Position numbers and translations under genes: made by a program. Below the pieces are notes generated by a model. That model was not told the origin of the DNA. It made no database searches and saw only the letters and a program-made list of their open reading frames with translations. From Haliclona indistincta (lineage: Eukaryota > Porifera > Demospongiae > Haplosclerida > Chalinidae), in the NCBI GenBank assembly GCA_964017065.1, contig OZ024789.1, forward strand, positions 9,066,703 to 9,130,702: a stretch of DNA of 64,000 nucleotides. The letters are read 5' to 3'. Positions 11,407 to 24,984 of this stretch are shown here, one piece after another; within the stretch, counting starts at the first letter, position 1, and each line of letters opens with the position of its first letter.

Positions 11407-14400
11407 TCAATTATTATCATCGAATGTTTGTTTGTATCGTGCTCTAGTCATTTGTTGAACAGTCTCGCGATACGAGCCAGCTGAGCTGTACAGACCACCA
11501 TAGCTGCTGCCAGGAGCACCAAGACCAGAGCTTTGATGACGTACCTCGGCCTTTGAGAGAGGGAGGGAGAGAGAGATAGAGAGGGAGGGAAGGGGGACGG
11601 AGGGAGGGAGAGAGAGGGAGAGAGGGATAGATAGAGAGAGAGAGAGAGTCACTTTTAAGTATACAAGACAGGGCATGTTGTAAACTAAGTAGAACAGGTC
11701 TCAAAATAAGGTAATGTGGCTTGGTACCTGCTCTCTCTCTCTCTCCCTCTCTCTCTCTCCCTCCCCCTCTCTCTCTCTCTCTCTCTCTCACACTCACCTT
11801 GATGGGTTCCACTATTCCTTGGTTTGATTTACCTAGTCCCTGTCCCTCGCTCCAGCCCATTGCCTGAGAGACAAACACAAGAGTATTATTCAATAACATA
11901 GCTTGAAAATCAAGATTTTAACGTCTACATAGTAATTTCTGACGAAATAGAACACACTGTCATGAGTACCTGGAGCATTCTGCTGCCGATATTGTCGTCA
12001 GTAATGCCGGCTACAGTTGGTTGTTCATATCTGCACATACAAAATGCAATGTAGTCACACAATCATCAGGTGAAGGTCTACAATACACTATGTGCGAGAG
12101 AGAGTGTGTGTGTGTGTGCGTGTGTGTGAGTGTGTGTGAGTGTGTGAGTGTGTGGTGCCCTGGTGGTAGAGCCTTAGGTTTATAACCCAGAGGACAGTCA
12201 GGACACTGGTTCGAATCCCAGAGCAGGAGGAAAAAAACATCACAAGTACTCCAGCCCACCCATCTGTAAAACGGGTACCTGGTCTTGTACTGGGGAGCAA
12301 AGTACACTGGGTGTGTCTCATTGATCACTAAAGGACTTCGGGTGCCCACGCCTGCAATGAGAGGCACAGTTAGTGCTCCTGCGAGTTCCTTGCCCGGCTC
12401 CAGGAGACTGCGCAGCACCGGCACATAGTACCTGCTTGGTGCACAGGTACGTGACCCTTGTGACAGCCAGACACTTTGCCTTTTGCTTGTGTGTGTGTGT
12501 GCGTGCGTGTGTGTGTGTGTGTGTGTGTGTCTACTAACGGTACTGGTGTGGATGGTGAGACAGCTTCTTTGGCTAGTTCTCTATCTAGCCTCTTCTTCCA
12601 GCCAGGCACGATGGGAGTCATACCATACTTGTCTCTTCTCTCCTTAGCTCTGTCACGATACTGCTGCACCTGTGGACACAGAAAGAGCTGGAAATAATAC
12701 CACATGCTTCAGCTACATGATTAGGGAGTGAACAAAGTTCTGGTATAACCATGAGATAGAAATTCAATTTGTGAACCCATAGTTTCATACAGTGGAGAAG
12801 GTATTGTTTTTAGTTAGAGTGACTGTCTCCAAAAATCGTAAGCTCTCTTTGAGTAATTTGTGAGGTATTCCAATTCGTTATTTTTAGACACCAGAGACAA
12901 AAAATTTACTATCTGACAATGATTCTGAGGAACACTGAGTCAGGCAAGGGTGGGTACAGCAGTTTTCACGTTTCTTGGAAAATTTGATTCGTGAAGCGTG
13001 AACCGTACATTATCAGCAATAAAACGGTGTCCAAGCGCTGTAGTACTGATGCAATGCATATAAAGAGACTTGTCATATGCATTGCATCGATGAGATTCAG
13101 TACTACTGCGCTTGGACACCGTTTTATTGCTGATAATGTACGGTTCAAGCTTCACGAATCAAATTTTGCAAGAAGCGTGAAAAAACCGCTGTAACCCCTT
13201 TCCAAGGGTACTCAAGTGTATGACTGATCTCATCTTCTTTCTAAGAGAGACAACCATTCTGTGCTGTACGTACATGTACCTGATCTTCCTCTTCTTCCTC
13301 AGCTGCAGCAGACAGTGAATATTGCTTCCTTTCCTTCTCAAGATTTTGCTGAGAGCATAAGAAAAAAACAAACTATTATTGACTGCTAATAATAGTTTAT
13401 TGTCATTGAATAGTCAGTCAACAAGGACTATAGCTGATTGAATGACAAGGTTTGAATTTTTAAACAACTATTTCACAAATACATTGCTGGCATACACTGC
13501 ACAGATATGTGAGCGGATTTGAGAAAGGGCCTGGGGGCCACTTTGTTCCTGCAATTTTTGAACATACGCCTGTTTTCAAATGGCTGCTACTTGGTCAAAC
13601 ATTACTGAAACTCAATGAATTTTGTATATAATATTTGATCATTCTGCTTGCTGTATATCAAATTTTAGAGGCATGGTACTAAATTTGGCTGAATGTCAGC
13701 AAGTTGAAAGCATGCATTTGTTCGAAAATTGCAGGAGCAAAGTGATCCCTTCTCTCAAATCCGCTCACAATTATACTACAAAAAATAAAACATAATTTAC
13801 CATGCACACAAGAGTCAGTCAATCTTAGAAGCTTTCCATTATATTTTGTACCTTGTGCAGATCAGACAGTGCTTGATGTTTGATCAATTGTTCCTTTGTA
13901 CCAAATCTTCTTTTGCAGAGCAGGCAGGCTAGCTGCTGCCAGTCAGTGTGAGCTGGGTTGGTGTCCATTATAGACAGCATGTCCTGTGAGATGCCCTCCA
14001 TGACACTGAGTCTATCAATAGCGCCAGTCTCCTGTAGACACACAACAAGATCAATATTACTGTAAGGGTGTTGTTAGGTACAGTTAAGCGCATCTTTTGC
14101 TGCAGCTCTTAAACATACCGTATAGCGGGGAATTTTGGAGGGTCAAAATTTTGGCGAATAACGAAGATTTTGCGTATTGGCGAATTTAATTTTAGCATCA
14201 AGTGCCTGGCTCACGTAGTACTGTAGAAAAAGCAGATTTTGCCGAATTATATTTTGGTGAATGCTCAACAATTCACCAAATTCGCCAAAGTTTCCTCCCG
14301 CCAAAATACACGCTATACGGTACTTGCATTGAAACAGCTTTCTTTATCTAAATTAGGTGCATCTCACGTGTAAGCGCATATTTTTTTGCTGCGAAAATAT

Positions 14401-17400
14401 AAACGCATGCACCTAATAATGAACCAGTACAGTAAATATTAGCACTTGCGATCTGGCTGTTTTGACTTTAGAGCTGAAGCTTCTATGAATGTTAAACTAC
14501 GTTCTAGCATGTAAACAAATCGTACATACATGTAGCAGAACAGTGCAGCTACAGTGTGCTTGTATAGAAGCTATTCGTACAGTACGAGTGATTTAGCAGG
14601 GTTAAATGCTCGCATGATCAACTTATTTTGGTTGCTCGAGATAAGTAGTTTGAGCAATCAGTACTTAGAAGACTACTTGGCTGCTTCTTCCTGGTGTACC
14701 TAACAGCAGCAAGGTGAACTGAAAACTAAATGACACAACGGCTGGTTTTGAGCTGTGTCATGTTTAAAATACCAGCACTTCTTTCCTACTATCGTTGGTG
14801 AGACAAAGAAACAAAGCCTCTCTATTCCACAATGACAGGTGGACTAAATCTATATTAGTTATTTACAGAAATAAAATAGAGAGTTGCTATCAAATGTGTC
14901 AATTTCTAAAAGCATTTCGCATCAAAAAACTGAAAAACAAAACCAAGCTCTATCATACATGTAATTATTATAGAGAAATTGAATGGACAAAATTGAGGCC
15001 TAATGCCTAGTCCTTGGAATAATACGGTAAAGATAATAATTGGCAGAGTCAAATATCTCGACAATTCGGCTAATTTTTCACCCAACATTATCATTGCCGA
15101 TCGGCAATGATATGTAGGGATGACCTCGAACTAAGATGGCGGCTACTCATGTGTGAAAATGGGTTTTCGCTCATATCTCTATTGTTATACATTTCTGCTG
15201 CATTTTAACTATCTCTAAGTGAATCTGAAGTGTAAGCGCTTGTAGGAAGTCTATGAAAGTCGCCGGGACTGCTTGCTTGACGACGAAAATCAAGATGGCG
15301 ACTCTCAGAGACCCGTCGCAGATCTTCGCTGTTTTAGCGTTTCTCGAGATTCCAGACATCTAGGATTGATCAGACGATTGTTCTGAGCATGGAAATACCT
15401 TTGGCGAAGCTGACAGACGTTTCTAAAGTGGTAAACTAAAATCGCCGCCCACGCGAATTGTTCATCTTCTTTCTTCTTCTTCTTCTTTCTTTCTTTCTTT
15501 CTTTCTTCTTTGAACGAGCCTAGCACTGTCCTGAGTGAACGAATCACTACCAAACCTGCACAATTGTACGTGTATATATCTGGAATAGTGCACTTACTTC
15601 TTGGATAGGCATTAAACACTACCAGAAGCGAGTAATCCTTGAAAAACATGGTTTTTGGGCCGTTTTGGACTGAAGACGCCATTAAATATTTAACCCTCTT
15701 GACCATAGATAGTACACATAACGGGATTGGTGACTCCCGTAAATTATCACTGTTTTTACGGCACATCCGCGTTACAGCGCCGCGTTTGCGCCTGCATAAT
15801 AAGTAGAATAGCTATGGCGGTACGGTGAGTACAAATGCAGTTCCTGTTCGTGTAAAAGAGACACAAACTCAGCGGCAAGGTACATGATACTGCTGTAATT
15901 GTATCTCTTTAATATAGTTCTACTGTCTGTTGTTGAAGCGGTCTGTCATCAGCGGCGAGAAGTCTAAGATACTGCCACTGCTACTGAGTATCACTCTTGC
16001 TATTACACAACACAGTACATACAACTCTATGCATAGTTAAAGTTGAAAGTAAATTTGAAAGAATCATCAGCAACTGGTCTAGTCTGCATGCTATACTGTA
16101 CCACTGATGATCGAGCTAGCTGACTTAGTACAACATGGTCAACTAGTTGACTAAGGTGTAGTCGTAAAATAGCTTGAATTATACAAAGTTGGTTCTGGTT
16201 TACTGCTGTGTGTGGTGAGTGAGAGCTGTTGGCTGCTGTGAGTGAGGGTTGGCTGTTAGTATTGAAACAGACAGCTGAAGTGACTGAGTTTTGGTACTTT
16301 TCAACTGCCTTCTTTCCATTGTCTAAAAATAGCAACAATAATTATATCTTCATGTGAACCCTCTGATCTTTATTTCAGAGTTGCGTAAGACATCTAATGG
16401 TATAATATAGACCTATCACTAATATTTGGTTCAAAAATATATTGACTACAATTATTTGCTTCTCCAATATAGGTACAGGAAATCTGCAACTAAATTAATC
16501 ATTTTCTCCTATATCGATTACTTTATTTTAACAAAAAGTTCAAGCACAAAGAAGAAAAGTGGCTAAAGGCATACAACAACTCCTTCTCTGTCATTTTTTT
16601 CAATGGATTTGTAGAAAGCTTATGTTTGTGCGTGTATACAGGTACAGAAAATTCTGCACTGAAGAGACGCACAGTACAGGTTTATCAAACCCGAGATTGT
16701 GCATAATAATAACAGTTTGGTTAAGTAAAACAACTATCTTTAGTTAGACCACTTCTCAATCTGTAAATTTACACTGTGTAATACAGCCTACCTTCTACAA
16801 GCACTTGTAAATAGTCTTGTTTTTACAGCTGACTAGCCATTCCTCGCCGTTGTCAGCTGCAACCATGCGGCCAAATATTGTAACGCGGATGCGCCGCGCA
16901 GAATTGTATTACGTGAATTGTAGTCACCAATCCCGTTATGTGTACTATCTATGTGTACTATCTACAAGCACTTGTAAATAGACTTACAAAGTATGATTCA
17001 CATCAAGGCCCTCAAAGTGACCCTTCGCGTGCATTTGCTAAGCTGATGTTCACTGGCAAGACAAAACAAGCTCTTGACCTACTTTCGAACACAACAAGAG
17101 GAGGCATTCTTCATCTAAACAATCCCTCCGATCCCCTTGACCCAAGCTCTCCCACTGTCAAACACATTCTTGTCTCTAAACATCCCGAAAGTCAGCCCGC
17201 TGATCCATCATGCATTCTCCCATCTGATCCTGAACCTTGCCACCCAATAATCTTCGATTCCATTGATGGTTCTGCTATCAGATCCGCAGCCCTCAATGTA
17301 CATGGCTCTGCTGGTCCTTCTGGCCTTGATGCTCATGCATGGAGAAGGTTATGTACATCCTTTAAAGGTGCATCTACTGATCTCTGTAACTCCCTTGCCC

Positions 17401-19556
17401 TTGTTGCAAAAAGACTTTGCACCTCACATGTTGATCCCTCATCCCTCTCTTCTTTCCTTGCCTGCCGTCTGATTGCCCTGGACAAATCTCCTGGAGTCCG
17501 ACCAATTGGGATCGGTGACACTGCCCGTAGGATAATTGCAAAGGCTGTCCTCTTTGTCACAAAACCTGACATACAGGATGCTTCTGGCTGCCTTCAAATG
17601 TGCGGTGGGCAAATTGCCGGAATTGAAGCTGCTGTTCACGCTGTTAGAACTGCATTCAAACAAGACGACTGTGAAGGTGTATTACTTGTTGATGCGACCA
17701 ATGCCTTCAATTCACTAAACAGGCAGACTGCCATGCTTAACATCCAGCAACTCTGTCCTCCTCTTGCCAATATCATAATAAACTGTTATCGCTCTCCCAC
17801 AGACCTCTTCGTGGATGGTCAAGTACTCCTCTCTGAAGAAGGAACAACTCAGGGTGATCCCCTAGCTATGCCGATGTATGCGCTTGCCACCATCCCCCTA
17901 ATCAAGCAGCTTGAAGGAGAGAGTACTCAAGTGTGGTACGCCGATGATGCTGCCGCTGCTGGAAAGATTTGCAGCCTGCGTGACTGGTGGGATAAATTAT
18001 CCTCTATTGGCCCTCTCTTTGGCTATTTTCCAAATGCCTCCAAGTCGTGGCTCGTCACCAAAGAGACCTTTCTATCTGAGGCTAAGGCTGCTTTTGCTGG
18101 TACTAGAGTCAACATCACTAACCATGGGAGACCCTACCTTGGTGCTGCCATAGGAACAAATGATTTTGTCTCAACCTATGTCAAGACCAAAGTTAAAGAG
18201 TGGATCTCCTACATTGATCAGCTTGCCTTGATTGCCAAAACTCAGCCACATGCAGCCTTCTCAGCTCTAACCCATGGCCTATCTAGCAAATGGACCTATC
18301 TTAGCCGTACCATTCCTGACATCTATGATCTTCTGCTGCCCCTTGACAATGCCATCCGATCTAAATTAATCCCTGAACTCACTGGTCGACCTCCACCCAA
18401 TGACCTTGAATTCAACCTTTTCTCCATTCCGGCCAGATTAGGAGGGCTGGGAATTAATATACCTTCCAAGACTGCCGACAAAGAATTCACTTCTTCTCTT
18501 CAAGTAACCAGTCCAATTTGCCAAAATATCCTCCTTCAATGTAACAGCTACACTGAGGACATGATCAAAAGCCAGCTAAACGCAAAGGCTTCCATCCGTA
18601 GTAAAAACAAGTTCTTGTACTCTGCATCAGCCAAATCTATCAGTTCAAAACTTCCAGAACCACTGAAGAAAGCTGTCACACTTGCTCAAGAACAAGGAGC
18701 ATCCACCTGGCTAACCGCCCTTCCCCTACAAGAGCATGGCTTCTCTTTGCATAAGGGTGCTTTTCGAGATGCCTTGGCTCTCCGGTATGGCTGGATCCCT
18801 GCAAATCTCTCCACTCATTGTGCCTGTGGCAAAAAGTTCTCAATTGAACATGCCTTCTCGTGTCCAAAAGGTGGTTTTCCTTCGATCAGGCACAATGAAA
18901 TAAGAGATATCACCGCCACCCTACTGACTGAGGTTTGTCACAATGTCTCAATTGAGCCCAACCTTCAACCAATAACTACAGAGACAATGCATCTGTCTTC
19001 CGCCAACACTGAGGATGGTGCACGCCTTGACATCGCTGCAGATGGGTTCTGGGGATGCTCTTCACAAAGAACATTCTTCGATGTGAGGGTATTCAATCCG
19101 CATGCCCCCTCAAACAACATGAATACCTCCTCTTCCTGCTATCGTAAACATGAGCTGGCAAAGAAGCGAGCATACTCACAAAGGATAAGAGAAATTGAAC
19201 ACTCATCATTCACTCCTCTTATCCTCTCCGCCACTGGTGGTCTTGCAAATGAGGCAACAGTGTTCTACAAGCGTCTTGCTTCAATGCTTGCTACTAAATG
19301 GGATCAGCCGTACTCATCTACCCTGTGCTGGTTGAGATGCCTTTTAGGCTTCTCTCTTCTGAGATCTGCTATCAGATCTCTCCGAGGCTCGCGTTCTACT
19401 TGTGGCCACGCTCTTAAGACCCCTGCAGTGGCTGATCTGGTCAACTCCGAGTCCGGCATCACTCTCTGACTAACTAACTAACACATGTTCCTTATTATAA
19501 TCATCATTCTATCACTATTGCCATTATTATTTATCTTACTTATATAACTGAAGCTG

Positions 19557-19600
<44 letters not shown>

Positions 19601-22090
19601 ATCTATGTCTTGACGCTCGTATCATTAACTCCGCCCACATCAGTTTTGCAGCTATCTCGATCGATACTGCGTTTTGTCTCTGCTCTGGACGCTTCAGCGC
19701 GCAAGCCAGAGGTATGAAATTTGTCTAGAGCAGTACTATACCCTAAGTAACGCTGATCTGTTCGTTAAAGCTTCAGATGGCGGGTTAAAACTGACCTACC
19801 CAGACGTGAACAAGTATTCTAAGTTACCGGCAGCAAGATTCTACGCACAGTAAGGTTCCTACACCACGCAGATAAGTTGTAAAGGACTAGAAGCCTCTGT
19901 GAGTGTGATATTGACATCAACAAGGTTCTACTAGGCGTGCTCGCTCGTACTATTAGGCTTGCAGCATCATGAGTTGTCAGTATTAGTCTCTTCCTTCATC
20001 CATTACTGTACTAACAAGTATCATGTTGTCAAATCATACCTGGACTTGATATTTTGCTGTCTGCGTCCTTAACCTCTTTACTATTTTAAACCTTTCAATG
20101 AATGTTTGGTAATAATTATTAAACATTATTTTAAACTACACTCCTTACTCTCCAGACCCTAGCTGTGCACGTTCACATCTGCTAGACTAGTAACTGCTGC
20201 TCACAGAGTTGTCAAAATGAAATAACATCTAACATAGAATACAACTAATAAGTTCAAACTGATAGTGATCAAAAAAGTAACAGGAACAAGTAAAGTAAAA
20301 AAGCTTTAATAAAAAAACTGAAAAGTGTAGGGATGACTCTTAAAAAAGGAAAGGAACAAGATGGGATGATGCTTGCAAAAGTAAAGGAACAAGATGGAAT
20401 AATGCTAAGCTTGCAAATGTAAAAGTCCCAAGTATCCCTACATCAGCGGCTTGAAGGAGGACGCAGTCCGATGGAGTAATTGACGGTTGTAAATAACTAG
20501 AGGTATATGTGTTTAGGAGGACGCAGTCCGATGAAGTAGTTGACAGTTATAAATAACTAGATGTATCTGTGTTTGGAGGACGCAGTCCGATGAAGTAATT
20601 GACGATTGTAAAGGTATAGGAAGAGGATTTCGTATTTGTCAGTTGCGTCGCAGCAAACCGCTGATGTAGGGATACTTGGGACTTTTACATTTGCAAGCTT
20701 AGCATTATTCCATCTTGTTCCTTTACTTTTGCAAGCATCATCCCATCTTGTTCCTTTCCTTTTTTAAGAGTCATCCCTACACTTTTCAGTTTTTTTATTA
20801 ATTTACTTACCGGTGTGCTTGCCAACAAACTGCTAGCACCACTGTCAGCCATCTTGTTGACCAGTGGCTGCTGTTGCTGCAAGGTGATGATGTCAGCAGC
20901 TAGAGCAGTCTCCGCCTCTTTCTGTGGCTTCATGACTGAGGACTGTTGCTGCTGGACACTCTTCTGAGCATTGACCGCCTTCGCCCAGCGCTCCATATCC
21001 TTAGCAATCTGGAGAACAAGAAACATGTTTATACACTACAACACAGACAAGATGAAAAATAAATAGCAGAAGACGTCTTGTGAGGATTGTAGAGGAACAT
21101 AGCTAATCCCGACACTCTCGGCTGGGACCCACAAAGTCCTAATTTAAGAGGTGTCATGAGATTCTTAAACATAATCTGTATGTCAGCTTGGGTTCCCCAG
21201 ATCTGAGAGACCAGTCCTCTCTCCCACTGCTGAAGCGAGTTCAAGCTGGGATTCAGCGGGTCATTGTTCTCTCCAGGTTTAAACATTCAAGTGGTGTAGG
21301 GACATATAATAGCCAAAATTTAGCACTTTTGGAATGGATGGATACAGTTTGAAGCTATGATTTCAAGCACACAATAACTCCAAATTAGTGCATAATCTTG
21401 AGAATTCAAGTGGTGCATTACCAAAATCAAGTGGTGCTGTACCACTCAAAAACAGCCTAACGAGAACTCTGCAGCAGGTACAAGCTATGAAGCCTGGGAA
21501 TTGCAAACGTGTGAGGCTCCCCATGACTCCAAGAATTCTGGAGCTGTTGAGAGAGGTCATCGGGAGTCTACACAGCATCCCAAGAAAGTGTTAATTTACG
21601 ATCACATGCAGTGTCTGTATTACAGTGGATGCTCTTATTTGGGAGTGAGGGGTTCCCCGTACCACAAGGAGCAACATTTTGGAAGTCATATAATTTGAAT
21701 AAATGCAGTGATACCGAATATGTGTACGAGAATTGTCCAGAGTACGTGTTACATGTGGATGTACATGTGTATATGGGTAATTTTAATCACCTACACAATC
21801 AGGTTATTGTAATACATTATGCTTCTAGCTTAGTGTGATATTGTTCCTACCTTCTTTGCACTCACTCCTCCACTTGCTATATCTCCTTTCTTCTTCTTAT
21901 CAACTGCACACACACACACACAAAGAGAGAGAGGGGAGAGAGAGTAGAGAGTAGAGAGAGAGAGGAGAGAGAGAGGGGGGGGAGAGAGGAGAGAGGGGAG
22001 AGAGAGTGAGGAAAGAGAGAGAGGAGAGAGGGGGGAGAGAGAGAAGGGAGAGAGAGAGGGGGGAGAGAGAGAGAGAGAGAGAGGATAGAG

Positions 22091-22134
<44 letters not shown>

Positions 22135-22341
22135 AAGTTATGAAAATCAGTTCAAACTTCAAAGTTACCTTTTTGTGGATCCTGAGGTGTACTAGAAGAT
22201 CGAAGGAAAGAGAACAAGACAAGCTTTATTCACTGTTTTGTGGATTTTGTTGTTACTCACCCGTCACTGTCCACAGGTATGTAGGCTTGTTTGGTTGGAT
22301 CATAGTAACAATATTGAGCAGTTTGACTGTTGTAGTGGTAC

Positions 22342-22404
<63 letters not shown>

Positions 22405-23157
22405 GAAGAGAGAGAGAGAGACAGAGAGAGAGAAGAGAGAGAGAGGGACGTGGAGATGAAATAGTAGGTGGAAGAGAGAAGGTAAGGAAGGAAGTGGAGA
22501 GGTGAATAGAGGTAGAAAAGGGAGAGAAGAATGTGAGAGAGGAAGGAAAGGATGGAGCGAATGAGAGAGAGAAGAAAAAAAAACAGAATTTGTGTGTATG
22601 AAAAAAGGGGAGAGTCCGAGAGAGATTGAGAAATGTGAACAGGGTTTAATAGTCATTTCTTCATTTTCCACTAACCTGTGTTTTCTGATCGTAGTATAGT
22701 CCAGTAGTAGTGTCATAGTAGAACCCAGAGGTGGAGTCATACAGGTACGTGGAAGGGATCTGCTGCTGCTGCTCAGCTCCTGTAGAGAAGAAACAGAGTT
22801 CCAGACGTGCATTATACGCAAATTCATTATGATCCTATCATGAACATAAATTTGTGTGGTACAGTGTAACCATACAATTATCTATGTTGATAAAATTTTT
22901 GTTCAAAGTAATAATTTTTGTAATAGTGCTTAAAATTTTTTGCTCTTGTGTAAATTTTTTGCTCTTGTGTAAATTTTTTTATTTTGCATTTTCAGTGTGT
23001 CAATGCCTTGTTTTACCATCTTCAGTGGTAGTGGTGGACTGATCCGAACCAGCTTGTGTGTTAGTGGGTGTGGTCTGATTCACTTGAGCAGCAGAGAGGT
23101 AAGAAGTTGGAGCACCTGAGAGAGAGAGAGAGAGAGGGAGAGAGGGAGAGAGGGAGA

Positions 23158-23209
<52 letters not shown>

Positions 23210-24942
23210 AGTAAAGACACAAGGAGCTGTAAAATTGTTCTTAAAAATACAGATACGTTACTATGGAAACTTAACAGCAACAGACCTGACACTTGAAACT
23301 GATCAAGGACGACACAACATGATCGACAATGAAGAGGAGGATAGCACAGAGAGAGAGACAACAAGAGAGATATATAAATTGAGTATTATCAGTGAGTTAT
23401 CATTCATAAGTAGGAGGTTACCAAAAAGACAGCATCCATACAAGAATAGCATTTATTGTGTTTGACACAAATAGAGTTGGACAAAACTCACCCAAAAATA
23501 TGTTCATATCACATTACCACACAGTGGTCTAATACTTGAAAAACCCAATGTGAAATCAAGTTTCTCAGTGAGACGACCATCTCTCTCTCCTTAGAAGCCC
23601 AAAAATGGAGGTATACTTTTTATAAAGGACTTTCAAATTATAAAAGCAGACTTCAACATGCTTAGAGTGATGAGGAGAATCCCAAGATTATTTACGGAAT
23701 TTGTGTTTTATGTTCATAGTGTGTTTTGTCATTAGCTACAAGATGCTGCATAGCGATGATGTGTAGTTTACCTGTTGTGCAGTTCCTTGTCGTTTCTGCT
23801 GACTGGAATTCCATGAAGATTTGTTCTGGAAATTAATGAGGAAGTGAGTATATTATAAGCATTATGCATGCACATACAACATGCACAAATACACTAGGGC
23901 TCATTTTCTAACTTGCCTAACTAGCACCAGCTCCACAGCAGTTATATCACTTTTTGCAACAGCTTCAAAAGCGTAAACAGGTTTATTCCATTGCTTGAAT
24001 CAGCTTGAACACTGTCTAAGGTTCATTTTAGACGCTTTTCATTATTGCAAGAAGTAGTAAACCACTGTACCAGTGTGGTGGTGTGTACTAGGAACCACTG
24101 TACCAGTGTGGTGGTGTGTACTAGGAACCACTGTACCAGTGTGGTGGTGTGTACTAGGAACCACTGTACCAGTGTGGTGGTGTGTACTAGGAACCATTGC
24201 ACCAGTGTGGTGGTGTGTACTAGGAACCACTGTACCAGTGTGGTGGTGTGTACTAGGAACCATTGCACCAGTGTGGTGGTGTGTACTAGGAACCACTGTA
24301 CCAGTGTGGTGGTGTGTACTAGGAACCACTGTACCAGTGTGGTGGTGTGTACTAGGAACCACTGTACCAGTGTGGTGGTATGTACTAGGAACCACTGTAC
24401 CAGTGTGGTGGTGTGTACTAGGAACCACTGTACCAGTGTGGTGGTGTGTACTAGGAACCACTGTACCAGTGTGGTGGTGTGTACTAGGAACCACTGTACC
24501 AGTGCGGTGGTGTGTACTAGGAACCACTGTACCAGTGTGGTGGTGTGTACTAGGAACCACTGTACCAGTGTGGTGGTGTGTACTACGAACCACTGTACCA
24601 GTGCGGTGGTGTGTACTAGGAACCACTGTACCAGTGCGGTGGTGTGTACGAGGAACCACTGTACCAGTGTGGTGGTGTGTACTAGGAACCACTGTACCAG
24701 TGTGGTGGTGTGTACTAGGGAGAGGCACAAAGCTAGTACACTCTGTCTGTGTGTGAATGTGTGTGTGCGTGCGTGTGTAACTTACTAGAGCCATTGCTTG
24801 ATTAATGGCTGCAGCTGCAAGAGGGTTGGAACTGAAGGAAAGAGTAATCATATCAATAAAGTTATTTTCTTCTCTCTGCAGTACCATGGCTTAGCGGTAC
24901 CAGTGTTCTGTCTTGCGTATGAAACACCAACTATAAGAGAGA

Positions 24943-24984
<42 letters not shown>

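Noticed and set aside
10906..11458. Several open frames with YMYKGTRALPGS-type repeats
   Set aside because: They are artefacts of the 27/35-bp minisatellite, with no start context or splice support.
12011..12424. Open minus-strand frame as an RBM5/10 exon
   Set aside because: Only 11970-12030 fits RBM5 by sequence and splice phase; the rest is the SINE read backwards plus a (CA)n tract.
16938..16954. ATG at 16938 as start of the retrotransposon protein
   Set aside because: It lies in the flanking target DNA, before the duplication boundary; the true 5' part of the element is missing.
24023..24887. Overlapping open frames of 220-280 codons on both strands
   Set aside because: They are products of the 33-bp minisatellite, whose period is divisible by three; peptides are pure repeats.
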